DNA from: Microcaldota archaeon
Lineage (GTDB): Archaea > Micrarchaeota > Micrarchaeia > Anstonellales > Bilamarchaeaceae
Direction: 5' to 3'
DNA: 33,829 nt
Assembly: GCA_014727925.1 (NCBI GenBank)
Contig: WJMN01000034.1
Location: 1 to 33,829, forward strand
Below the pieces are notes generated by a model. The model had not been told where the DNA came from. It saw nothing but the letters and a program-made list of their open reading frames with translations, and did not search any database. Each line of letters begins with the position of its first letter. Within the stretch, counting starts at the first letter, position 1. Both the position numbers and the translations under genes were made by a program. Positions 1 to 7,216 of this stretch are shown piece after piece.

Positions 1-4
1 AAAC

Positions 5-1135
5 ATGGCAACAGTAACACCATGGGAAGTAACCGGCTCTATGGATTATGATAAATTGATTGAAGAGTTCGGCACAAAAAAAATCTCACCTGCATTGAGG
101 GAAAAACTGGTTTCGCTTGCAGGAGAAGACAACGTGATGCTAAAGCGGGACTTTTTCTTTTCCCACCGGGACCTGGACCTTGTCCTCAAAGACTATGAAG
201 CAGGAAAGGGATTCTTTCTTTACACCGGGCGGGGGCCTTCCGGGGACATGCACATAGGGCACTTAATCCCCCTTGTATTTACAAAATGGCTGCAGGAGCG
301 GTTCAAGGTTAACTTATACATAGAAATTACGGATGATGAAAAATTCCTCCATAAAAAGAACCTGAAGTGGGAGGATGTGCAAAAGCATTCCGCGAATAAT
401 ATTGCGGATATTGCAGCTGTGGGCTTTGATCCAGAGCGCACCTTCATTTTCAAGGACAGCGAGTATGCAGCAAATGTGTATCCTCTGCTTATGCAGACTG
501 CAAGGAAGGTTACTTTTTCCACCGCAAAGGCAGTTTTTGGGTTCACAAACGAAACCAACATAGGGATGGTACAGTACCCGGCCTACCAGGCAGTCCCGAC
601 CTTCTTTGAGAAAAAGAGGTGCCTGATACCTGCAGCAATTGACCAGGACCCCTACTGGAGAATCCAGCGGGATATTGCAGAGTCACTCGGGTTCTACAAG
701 ACAGCTGCAATCCACTCCAAGTTCTTCCCGCCCCTGCAGGGGATGGAAGGGAAAATGAGCGCAAGCGTAGGGGAAAGTGCAATCTGGCTTACAGACACAG
801 AAAAGCAGGTGAGGAAAAAAATAATGAAGTATGCATTTTCCGGGGGGCAGGAAACAATAGAAGAGCACCGGGAGGAAGGGGGGAACGTGGATGTGGATGT
901 GAGCTTCCAGTGGCTGAAAATGCTTTTTGAGCCAAAGGATAAGGAATTAAAGCGTATCGAATCCGAATATACCTCCGGCAAGCTGCTTACCGGGGAACTC
1001 AAACAAATCCTTGTGGACAAGCTAAACGCTTTTCTTGCAAAGCACAGGGAGATGCGTGAGCGGGTTGATGTTAACCAGCTGATGTACGAGGGGAAGCTTG
1101 CCAAAAAAATGTGGGAAACTACCCACAAAGCATAG
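5..1135 (+). CDS. trpS: Tryptophanyl-tRNA synthetase, archaeal/eukaryotic type
   Basis: This class I synthetase charges tRNA-Trp with tryptophan in the cytoplasm. The 376-residue product carries the HIGH signature as HIGH (residues 83-86) within a YTGRGPSGDMHIGH context, and the KMSKS loop as KMSAS (250-254). Both are in the form and spacing seen in archaeal and eukaryotic TrpRS rather than bacterial TrpRS. The N-terminal stretch VTPWEV (4-9) is also typical of archaeal members, so ATG at 5 looks like the true start. Only four bases precede it, so its promoter or ribosome binding site cannot be judged. It heads a plus-strand cluster; the next gene begins 27 bases after the TAG stop and lies in the same frame. 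The family assignment is secure. Confidence 0.97.
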   Translation: MATVTPWEVTGSMDYDKLIEEFGTKKISPALREKLVSLAGEDNVMLKRDFFFSHRDLDLVLKDYEAGKGFFLYTGRGPSGDMHIGHLIPLVFTKWLQERFKVNLYIEITDDEKFLHKKNLKWEDVQKHSANNIADIAAVGFDPERTFIFKDSEYAANVYPLLMQTARKVTFSTAKAVFGFTNETNIGMVQYPAYQAVPTFFEKKRCLIPAAIDQDPYWRIQRDIAESLGFYKTAAIHSKFFPPLQGMEGKMSASVGESAIWLTDTEKQVRKKIMKYAFSGGQETIEEHREEGGNVDVDVSFQWLKMLFEPKDKELKRIESEYTSGKLLTGELKQILVDKLNAFLAKHREMRERVDVNQLMYEGKLAKKMWETTHKA

Positions 1136-1162
1136 CTCTGCAAAAAAAGCAGGTGGATAAAT

Positions 1163-1987
1163 ATGGGACGGAAAAATGGAAAGTTTGGTGCGGGCATTGA
1201 CCGCTCAAAATACATAACAAAAGCAAAGGAAAAGACGACAGAGGTCCTCAGAAGCAGGGACATGTATCTTGCCTACCTATCAAACTGCATAGAGGAAGAA
1301 GAGCGGGTTGCAAACCAGCTGGGTGAGCGCCTTGAAGAAATATACGGGCTTTATTTTCCCGAGCTTGATGTAAAGGACAGGAGAAACTATGCGCTTATTG
1401 TAGCCAGCATAAAAAGGGAAAGCGTAGAAGAGGAAAAAATCTCAACGTACGTGGGGGAAGGCAAGGCAAGGCAGATAGCAGAAAAAGGAAAGGAGAGCAT
1501 CGGCGGGGACTTTTCGGAAAAGGATGTCCAGAATATGCAGAAGATGGCGGAGGAAATTGAAAACATTTATTCGCTGATGAACAGGCATGAAAAATACCTA
1601 GACGATGTTGCGCAGGAAGTCTGCCCCAACCTCCGGTACGTTATTGGAGCAAAACTGGCAGGGAAGCTTGTTGCGGCTTCAGGCGGGTTAAGAAAGCTTG
1701 CGGACATGCCCGCAAGCACTGTACAGGTAATGGGGGCAGAAAAGGCCCTCTTCAAGCACCTTAGAAACAAGGGAATTGCTCCCCCAAAGCATGGCCTGAT
1801 ATTCCAGCACGCCTCAATCTCAACTTCCCCGAAAAAAGTAAGGGGAAAGATTGCCCGGGCCCTTGCAACAAAAATAACCCTTGCTGCAAAGGCCGACTCA
1901 TATACAAAAAGGTTCATCGGGCCACAGGTAAAAGACAAGTTTGAAAAGCGGCTGAATGATGTGCTCGAAAAGGCAAAAAAGAAGTGA
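1163..1987 (+). CDS. nop5: Nop5/Nop56-family box C/D RNP protein, short form
   Basis: Nop5 is the scaffold of archaeal box C/D ribonucleoproteins: it bridges L7Ae-bound guide RNA and the methyltransferase fibrillarin. Residues from about 30 to 150 match the coiled-coil region (for example ERLEEIYGLYFPEL). Residues about 150-274 are a full Nop domain, including GAKLAGKLVAASGGLRKLA, the GAEKALF motif and HGLIFQH. At 274 residues it is well short of the roughly 380-420 usual for archaeal Nop5. The missing part is the N-terminal domain that normally contacts fibrillarin. The start cannot move far upstream because the in-frame TAG at 1133-1135 (the trpS stop) blocks it, and AGGTGG at 1151-1156 sits six bases before the ATG. 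No fibrillarin gene is adjacent, unlike many archaea. Family membership is firm; whether it still works with fibrillarin is open. Confidence 0.9.
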   Translation: MGRKNGKFGAGIDRSKYITKAKEKTTEVLRSRDMYLAYLSNCIEEEERVANQLGERLEEIYGLYFPELDVKDRRNYALIVASIKRESVEEEKISTYVGEGKARQIAEKGKESIGGDFSEKDVQNMQKMAEEIENIYSLMNRHEKYLDDVAQEVCPNLRYVIGAKLAGKLVAASGGLRKLADMPASTVQVMGAEKALFKHLRNKGIAPPKHGLIFQHASISTSPKKVRGKIARALATKITLAAKADSYTKRFIGPQVKDKFEKRLNDVLEKAKKK

Positions 1988-1992
1988 TTCTT

Positions 1993-2604
1993 ATGAAAAT
2001 TCTCCTTCTTGCTGACCTGCACGGGGAGGAACATATCCTAGACCGGCTGAGGGCCATTGGAAACGATTATGAAATGGTCATTCTGGCCGGTGATATAGGC
2101 AATGAAGAATACCGGGAAAAAATCCTCTCTGCTTCAGAAAACATCTACTGGATTCCCGGGAACATAGAGCCTAGGAATTCCTGCACAGGAGAAAGGTGCA
2201 TACACAAGAAAGTGCTGGAAACAGGGGAGGGGATGAATATAGTGGGGTTTGGATTCAGCTCCCCGACTCCTTTTGGAACCCCCGGTGAGCTGGAAGAAGA
2301 CGAAATATATAGTGAGATGGAAAGCCTGCCGATAGATGGCAAAACAATACTGGTCACCCACTGTCCGCCCAGGGGGACACTTGATGATGTAGGAGAGGGT
2401 GTGCATGCTGGAAGCAACTCCATAAAAAAGATAATGGAAGAGAAAAAGCCGAGAATAGTAGCATGCGGCCATATCCACAACATCGAAGGCAAGGAAAAGG
2501 TGGGGGAAACCACCGTAATCCAGATTCCGCAGGGCAACACCCTCAGGGGAGTGGTGCTTAGCATAAGCAGCGGACATGTAGGAATAAAGATGGAGAGCAT
2601 ATGA
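1993..2604 (+). CDS. Calcineurin-like metallophosphoesterase
   Basis: This predicted cytoplasmic phosphoesterase has the complete metal-site motif series: ADLHG near the N-terminus, AGDIGN, the GNIE element, THCPPRG, and GHIHN near the C-terminus. These are the Asp, His and Asn ligands of the dinuclear site. It resembles the archaeal COG2129-type (Icc-related) phosphoesterases of about 200 residues; the substrate cannot be read from the sequence. A GTG in the same frame at 1984 would give three more residues, but it overlaps the nop5 stop. The ATG at 1993, preceded by GTGAT and giving MKILLLADLHG, is the better start. The gene ends in ATGA, overlapping the following acetyltransferase start by four bases, which argues for translational coupling. 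Confidence 0.88.
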   Translation: MKILLLADLHGEEHILDRLRAIGNDYEMVILAGDIGNEEYREKILSASENIYWIPGNIEPRNSCTGERCIHKKVLETGEGMNIVGFGFSSPTPFGTPGELEEDEIYSEMESLPIDGKTILVTHCPPRGTLDDVGEGVHAGSNSIKKIMEEKKPRIVACGHIHNIEGKEKVGETTVIQIPQGNTLRGVVLSISSGHVGIKMESI

Positions 2605-2996
2605 GCGTGGGAATACGCATATCCAGGTCAAAAGACAGAAAGAGGATATTCCGGATAATCCACAGGATATTCCCAAGAGCAAACCAATCATTTTCCAAGA
2701 ATAATCTTTACTTTTTAGCAATAAAAAAAGGAGATGATGCGGGTTTCCTCCATTTGGTCCTGGAAAAAAAGGAAATCCTTCTGCAGGGTATTGGGGTAAA
2801 AAAGGAATGGAGGGGGCAGGGAATAGGAACAGAACTGCTTGAAACTGCAGTAGAATACGCAGAGGCGCAGGGAAAGGACATGCTCCTAAAGGTAAGGCCA
2901 GAAAATGCAGCCGCCCTAAACCTGTACGCAAAAAAGGCATTCACTATAAAAAAACTACGGGACTGTTATATCCTCCAGAGAAAAATAAACACTTAG
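2601..2996 (+). CDS. GNAT-family N-acetyltransferase
   Basis: This 131-residue protein has the acetyl-CoA-binding motif A of the GNAT fold: GVKKEWRGQGIGTELLETA, with the RGQGIG pyrophosphate loop at about residues 73-78. A motif B-like segment follows (ENAAALNLYAKKAFT), as in RimI-type acetyltransferases. The acceptor could be a protein N-terminus or a small molecule; nothing here decides. The start overlaps the phosphoesterase stop as ATGA, so it is probably translated from the same mRNA as trpS, nop5 and the phosphoesterase. Its TAG stop (2994-2996) shares its G with the first base of the downstream tRNA-Pro gene. Confidence 0.88.
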   Translation: MSVGIRISRSKDRKRIFRIIHRIFPRANQSFSKNNLYFLAIKKGDDAGFLHLVLEKKEILLQGIGVKKEWRGQGIGTELLETAVEYAEAQGKDMLLKVRPENAAALNLYAKKAFTIKKLRDCYILQRKINT

Positions 2997-3068
2997 GGGG
3001 AATGAGCCAACCTGGCAAGCTGCAAGCTTTGGGAGCTTGTTATCTGAGTTCAAATCTCAGTTCCCCCA
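2996..3068 (+). tRNA. tRNA-Pro (anticodon TGG)
   Basis: The cloverleaf folds cleanly. The acceptor stem is GGGGGAA (2996-3002) with TTCCCCC (3061-3067), and the discriminator is A3068. The anticodon stem CAAGC/GCTTG encloses loop TTTGGGA, giving anticodon TGG at 3030-3032. The T stem CTGAG/CTCAG encloses TTCAAAT. The D stem is three pairs (AGC/GCT). CCA is not encoded and there is no intron. The 5' base is also the last base of the upstream acetyltransferase stop codon, and the convergent DUF460 gene stops at the very next base after the discriminator. A TATA-like ATAT-rich stretch inside the acetyltransferase gene (about 2964-2971) could drive it independently. Confidence 0.96.
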
Positions 3069-3800
3069 TCATCTCTTTTTCTTTCTCCTTTTCTTTAGCC
3101 TTGAGATATATATCTGGAGCCTTGCGACCTGCCCCTGCAATCTCTGCACTTCCCGGTCCCTGCTTACTTGAGTAGTTCTGGAGGATTTTGATTTCTCCAG
3201 CCTGTTCTTCAGGCGCATGCGTTCCTGCTTCTCAGAATCCAGTGCCTTGCGGAGATTCTCGTTTTCGCTAAGAAGGGAAAGGACGCGCTGGTCGCGCTTT
3301 TCCTTCCGGGGAGAAGGAGCTTCCTGCTTTGCATCCCTCTCAAGCTTCTCCCCGCCCTTTTTTGCAAGCATGAACTCGGCATCGGCAACCTTGTGGCCCT
3401 GCAAAAACAGGTGCTTGAGGAGGTCCTTATCAAGCACAGTATCCGAGTTTTCTATTTTCCTTAGGGTATTGTCATATTGGCGGTATGCCTTTACTGCAGC
3501 CGCATAAGCATCCCGGATATGGGGGTTCTGGATGCTTTTTCCTATCCTCTTTTTCTCCTCAACAGGAATATTGTTTTCCGGGGAAAAAAGGCGGACATGA
3601 AAGCGGGAGGCAATTCTTGCAACAAATGCAGGGGCAGGAGAAACATCTGTTGCAATCAGGGAGGGTCTTCCTAAAGAAGAGATTATGCGGACTAAATCCT
3701 CGTGTGAAAGTTCCTTTTCGCACCCTCCTTCAACCAGTTCCCCATTCAGGTCAAAAACCGCATATGCAGTATAAACTCCCGGGTCAATGCCTACAATCAA
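3069..3800 (-). CDS. DUF460 (RNase H/RuvC-like fold) protein, short form
   Basis: The N-terminal half matches the archaeal DUF460/COG2433 family, proposed to be an RNase H-fold nuclease related to RuvC/YqgF. Candidate acidic catalytic residues are D6 in GIDPG, D52 in ATDVSP and D97 in HIRDAYAAAVKAY. Residues about 150-235 are charged and coiled-coil-like, and the last ten are strongly basic (LKKRRKKKR), suggesting nucleic-acid contact. At 243 residues it is much shorter than the 600-plus-residue euryarchaeal members. The start is TTG at 3800, because the only in-frame codons before the upstream stop are CTG and CAC. GGTGAG lies nine bases before TTG, overlapping the end of glmU. It is the last gene of the minus-strand glmU group and abuts tRNA-Pro. 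Its biochemical role is not established here. Confidence 0.87.
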   Translation of the reverse strand: MIVGIDPGVYTAYAVFDLNGELVEGGCEKELSHEDLVRIISSLGRPSLIATDVSPAPAFVARIASRFHVRLFSPENNIPVEEKKRIGKSIQNPHIRDAYAAAVKAYRQYDNTLRKIENSDTVLDKDLLKHLFLQGHKVADAEFMLAKKGGEKLERDAKQEAPSPRKEKRDQRVLSLLSENENLRKALDSEKQERMRLKNRLEKSKSSRTTQVSRDREVQRLQGQVARLQIYISRLKKRRKKKR

Positions 3801-3806
3801 GTGCAG

Positions 3807-5033
3807 CTACTCACCCTGCTCCTGGTAAACGTAATCCTGTTTGGCAAATATGCGGGTATTGGGTTTCACGTTCCTTGTTACATTAACGTTGGAGCCAATC
3901 CAGCATCCGTTCCCTATTGTTTTTCCGGGCATTGTGCAGGCAAGAACCCCGAATTTTACATTGTCCCCAATGATGCATCCTAGTTTCTTCCTTCCGGAAT
4001 TAATCCATCCCCTGGGAGTCAGCACGTTTATATTCTGGGCATCAAAGCGGTAGTTTGCAATCTGGGTGCCTGCGCCAAAATTAACTCCTTCACCTACTAC
4101 TGAATCCCCTATGTATGAAAGATGCTTTGCACTTACATTGTTGAATAGTATGGAATCTTTTAGGGTGGTAGATTCGCCCACATTGCAGTTTTCCCCAATG
4201 GACACGGAGCCGCGCAGGTAAGAGTGCGGGCCGACCCTGGAGTTCTTCCCGATGTATGCGATTCCTTCAATCCGGGAATCCACGATTTCCGCGCCCTCCT
4301 CCATTATTATTTTTCCGTTTATGCTGGAGTTCTCTACTTTTTCAGTAGATGCTTCCATGTCCCCAAGGAGCTTTTGGTTTAATTCAAAAAGATGCCAGGA
4401 GTAGCCTGCATCCATCCAGAAGCCTTCCACTTCCACTGCTTTTGCGCCCTTGAATACATCCACGACTTCATATTCTCCGCGGGAAGTGGGATGGAGGGAA
4501 GTCAGTTCTTCAAAGATAGATGGGGAGAAGCAGTATATAGAAACATTGGCAAGGTTGGAGGGTGGTTTTTCCGGCTTCTCAATAAAATCAGTAATAATGG
4601 AATTTTCAATTTTTGCCACCCCAAAGCGGGTGGGGTTTTCAACCTTTTTCACAGCAATGGTCTTTCCCCCCTCGTGCTCAGCCATGACCTTTTTGTAGAA
4701 CTCCGGGTCGCAGATGTTGTCTGCTGCAACCATCAGAAAATCATCATCCGCAAAATCCCGGGCATCCAACAGGGCAGCTCCAGTGCCCTGATTTTCCCCC
4801 TGCTCTATGAATGTGATATCAGGGCCCGGACTGTTTTCCCTGAGGTAATCAATAACCATTTCCTTTCTGTATTTTACAACTACTCCCGCTTCTGAGATGC
4901 CTGCTTCCTTAAGTCTGGAGAGCACATGCCATATCAGAGGCTTTCCTGCGACCTGCAAAAGCGCCTTTGGCCTCGTATGGGTTAGGGGGCGCATTCTCAC
5001 CCCTTCTCCGCCTGCAAGAACTATTGCTTTCAA
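3807..5033 (-). CDS. glmU: Bifunctional sugar-1-phosphate nucleotidylyltransferase/acetyltransferase (GlmU-like)
   Basis: The 408-residue protein has an N-terminal nucleotidyltransferase domain with the signature LAGGEGVRMRPLT (6-18), RPKAL, NQGTGAAL (81-88) and AADN (103-106). A left-handed beta-helix of hexapeptide repeats runs from about 235 to 395. H304, Y307 and N327 in the helix match the spacing of the acetyltransferase residues described for the Sulfolobus ST0452-type enzymes. The likely role is acetylation of glucosamine-1-phosphate and formation of UDP-GlcNAc; other sugar nucleotides are possible. The start is TTG at 5033, supported by AGGTGG four bases upstream. A TATA-like TTTTAAACC (about 5064-5073) suggests its own promoter. 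glmM-like lies two genes upstream on the same strand, consistent with the pathway. Confidence 0.9.
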   Translation of the reverse strand: MKAIVLAGGEGVRMRPLTHTRPKALLQVAGKPLIWHVLSRLKEAGISEAGVVVKYRKEMVIDYLRENSPGPDITFIEQGENQGTGAALLDARDFADDDFLMVAADNICDPEFYKKVMAEHEGGKTIAVKKVENPTRFGVAKIENSIITDFIEKPEKPPSNLANVSIYCFSPSIFEELTSLHPTSRGEYEVVDVFKGAKAVEVEGFWMDAGYSWHLFELNQKLLGDMEASTEKVENSSINGKIIMEEGAEIVDSRIEGIAYIGKNSRVGPHSYLRGSVSIGENCNVGESTTLKDSILFNNVSAKHLSYIGDSVVGEGVNFGAGTQIANYRFDAQNINVLTPRGWINSGRKKLGCIIGDNVKFGVLACTMPGKTIGNGCWIGSNVNVTRNVKPNTRIFAKQDYVYQEQGE

Positions 5034-5099
5034 AATCCCACCTGGTAGTTTTCTGCATATTAAGGTTTAAAATAAAGAGGGGAAAAAAGAAAGATGGGG

Positions 5100-5828
5100 C
5101 TATTCCCGGGAAACCGAGAAAAGGGAGGCGCCCAAAATGGCGAGCAACACAAATGCAGGGCCGCACAATGCACCTATGGGGTCTGACTCTTCAGAAGTGA
5201 CTTTTATTGTCTGCTTCTCTTCCATCAGGTCAAGGACATCATACACTGCCTCCCCCTCATCATTTATTATGCCGTTCCTGGCTTCAGTTATTTCCCCTGG
5301 CATAATTATTGTGTAAGTAATATCAACACTCATCATCTTCATTGATGCAGCTGTCTGGGGAGCATCGGAATCAGTAAACCGGATAGTCTCTTCCTCCATG
5401 TCTTCTGCCTCCCCGCCTGCCTCACCCCCTAGCTCAAGATTGACATCAATTTTAGGGAGCTGGTCAGTCTGGAAAACATACTTTACATTCGGGAAATCTG
5501 CTTCCTGTGTAAATGTATATCCCCCTTCTTCAGGGGTAATCTCCTTGGAAACAGTTAGTGTATAGTCCTGCAGTGAATATGTGCATTCTGTTTCCGGATC
5601 ATCCTGGAAAGGCTCACATGCCTCTAATGCCATTTCTTCAAAATCCGAAGCTGAAGTTGAGGAATCGTTTCCCATCTCTGAAGCTGCGGATATGAAACCC
5701 GAAAGGTCTATCTCTTCAGTAACTAAAGATGTGCCATCTTTGTTCAGTTCCTGCTCAAGGCCGATGGAAACACAGCCAGAAACAAGAACAAGAGCAACGA
5801 AGGCAACGGCAAAAGCTATCCTTTTCAT
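5100..5828 (-). CDS. Membrane-anchored lipoprotein, LppM/DUF3153-like
   Basis: The protein begins with a lipoprotein signal peptide (MKRIAFAVAF, then LVLVSGC, lipobox Cys at 19). It has an extracytoplasmic domain and a C-terminal hydrophobic segment ending in a short charged tail (LCGPAFVLLAILG). The domain opens with a DGTSLVTEEIDLSG-like strand and later has a TIIMPGEITEARNG segment followed by an acidic loop and VYDV. This order recalls LppM/DUF3153 lipoproteins, but the match is by pattern only. A TTG one codon upstream (5831) is less likely than ATG at 5828, which has AGGTG five bases ahead. A TATA-like ATATTTAAG (about 5860-5869) overlaps the glmM stop. It sits between glmM and glmU on the same strand; no enzymatic role is visible. 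Confidence 0.75.
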   Translation of the reverse strand: MKRIAFAVAFVALVLVSGCVSIGLEQELNKDGTSLVTEEIDLSGFISAASEMGNDSSTSASDFEEMALEACEPFQDDPETECTYSLQDYTLTVSKEITPEEGGYTFTQEADFPNVKYVFQTDQLPKIDVNLELGGEAGGEAEDMEEETIRFTDSDAPQTAASMKMMSVDITYTIIMPGEITEARNGIINDEGEAVYDVLDLMEEKQTIKVTSEESDPIGALCGPAFVLLAILGASLFSVSRE

Positions 5829-5867
5829 CAAAACACCTGGAAAAAATAAGCGGGCAAGGCTTAAATA

Positions 5868-7175
5868 TCAGATGGCTTCAGTGATCGCTGTTTCTGCCCG
5901 TTTCTTTATCGCAGAAAGGGTGCCGTGGTCTTTTGCTTCCAGCGTAAGGCGGACTATTGGTTCAGTCCCCGATGGGCGGATAAGCAACCAGTAATCTTCG
6001 GAATCTATGCGGATTCCATCTACTCTGCTTACCCTGCCCTCTATATATAAGGAATCCAGGATTTTTTCCATTGCTGCTTTCTTATCTTGGGTTTTGTATC
6101 TTTCCCGGGCCATCGGGTAGGGGCTAAACCGGGAAGCCGGCTCGGAAATCCCGCCCGTTTTTGAGAAGAGCTCTACGAACTTGGCGGCCCCGAGGATCCC
6201 GTCCGGGACATGTACTCCATCTGCATAAACGAATTCCCCTGCGGGCTCTCCCCCAAAAACCGCACCTTCCTTTTCAAGCGTATATCCTACGTGGGTGCTG
6301 CCTACTGGAGTAATAATTAATTTACCCCCGCCCTGCTCAACTGCCTCTCTTGCCAGAAGGGAAGCCTCAACAGTGCTCACAACCTTTCCTTTTTTCTTCT
6401 CAAGCTCATGGAGAATCATCAGGGAAAGCTGCACATCCATATTCACAAATTCGCCTTTTTCATCAACGAGTGCAATACGGTCTCCATCACCATCATGGGC
6501 CAGCCCCAGGTCAGCGCCGGATTCCCTCACCTTCTCCTTTAGCTGGGCAAGGTTTCTGCCTGAAGGTTCTGAAGGGCGGGAAAAACCCTGCTCCTGCATA
6601 TTTATGGCAATCACTTCGCAGCCAAGCCTCTCAAGCAGAATAGGGGTGACTGCCCTCCCTGCACCATTGCAGTCGATGACTACCTTGGGCTTTTTGCTGC
6701 GGATAATTTCTGTATCTATCTGGGGAAGAATAAAATCAAGGTAAGAACCAATTATGTCTTCATCATAAACCTTCCTGCCGTTCCTGTCCCAGGGGGCAAG
6801 CTTCATCCCCGCCTGATAAGCCGAAACTACTTTTCTTTCTTCTGCTTTGTTTATTTCCCTGCCCCCGGAAATCAGCTTCAGCCCGTTGTATTCGGAAGGA
6901 TTGTGGGAAGCAGTAACCATTATTCCATTGCATTTGTGCTTTAGGGTGGCGAAGGCAAGAACAGGAGTGGGAACAACCCCCAGGCAAACTGCATCCTTTC
7001 CTAAAGCCATTGCACCGGCCGCCGCAGCTTTCTCCAGTACGGGGCTGGTTTTGCGGGTGTCCATGCCCAGGGCAAGGCCTGAATCAGAAAATGCATTTGC
7101 AACGCGCAGGGCCAGGGAAGGGGTAATTTCATGGCCGTAGAGCCCTCTGATTCCTGAAGTTCCAAAAGAAAGCAT
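5868..7175 (-). CDS. glmM: Phosphoglucosamine mutase / phosphomannomutase family
   Basis: This alpha-D-phosphohexomutase interconverts sugar 6- and 1-phosphates through a phosphoserine. All four active-site elements are present: the phosphoserine loop TASHNP (S90 from the ATG start), the metal loop DGDGDR (about 228-233), a sugar-binding loop GGEPAGE, and the phosphate-binding RPSGTEP near the C-terminus. The length of 435 is normal. A TTG 15 bases upstream (7190) would add five residues; ATG at 7175, giving MLSFGTSGIRG, fits the family start better. A TATA-like TTTAAAT at 7201-7207 sits about 29 bases before it, as expected for leaderless transcription. Its place near glmU favours glucosamine-6-phosphate as substrate, but mannose or glucose phosphate cannot be excluded. 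Confidence 0.9.
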   Translation of the reverse strand: MLSFGTSGIRGLYGHEITPSLALRVANAFSDSGLALGMDTRKTSPVLEKAAAAGAMALGKDAVCLGVVPTPVLAFATLKHKCNGIMVTASHNPSEYNGLKLISGGREINKAEERKVVSAYQAGMKLAPWDRNGRKVYDEDIIGSYLDFILPQIDTEIIRSKKPKVVIDCNGAGRAVTPILLERLGCEVIAINMQEQGFSRPSEPSGRNLAQLKEKVRESGADLGLAHDGDGDRIALVDEKGEFVNMDVQLSLMILHELEKKKGKVVSTVEASLLAREAVEQGGGKLIITPVGSTHVGYTLEKEGAVFGGEPAGEFVYADGVHVPDGILGAAKFVELFSKTGGISEPASRFSPYPMARERYKTQDKKAAMEKILDSLYIEGRVSRVDGIRIDSEDYWLLIRPSGTEPIVRLTLEAKDHGTLSAIKKRAETAITEAI

Positions 7176-7216
7176 TGAAAAATAAGACAAGGAGAAGGGG
7201 ATTTAAAGGTGACGGG

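Noticed and set aside
1133-1163. TAG readthrough joining trpS to nop5
   Set aside because: The frames match, but nop5 has its own AGGTGG and ATG, and TAG is used as an ordinary stop by several genes here, so recoding is not supported.
694-1263. 189-codon minus-strand frame
   Set aside because: It lies antisense to trpS and nop5 and has a Phe/Ser/Leu-rich composition typical of shadow frames.
2134-2940. 268-codon minus-strand frame
   Set aside because: It overlaps the phosphoesterase and acetyltransferase genes, both with clear motifs, and its translation is low-complexity Pro/Leu/Phe-rich.
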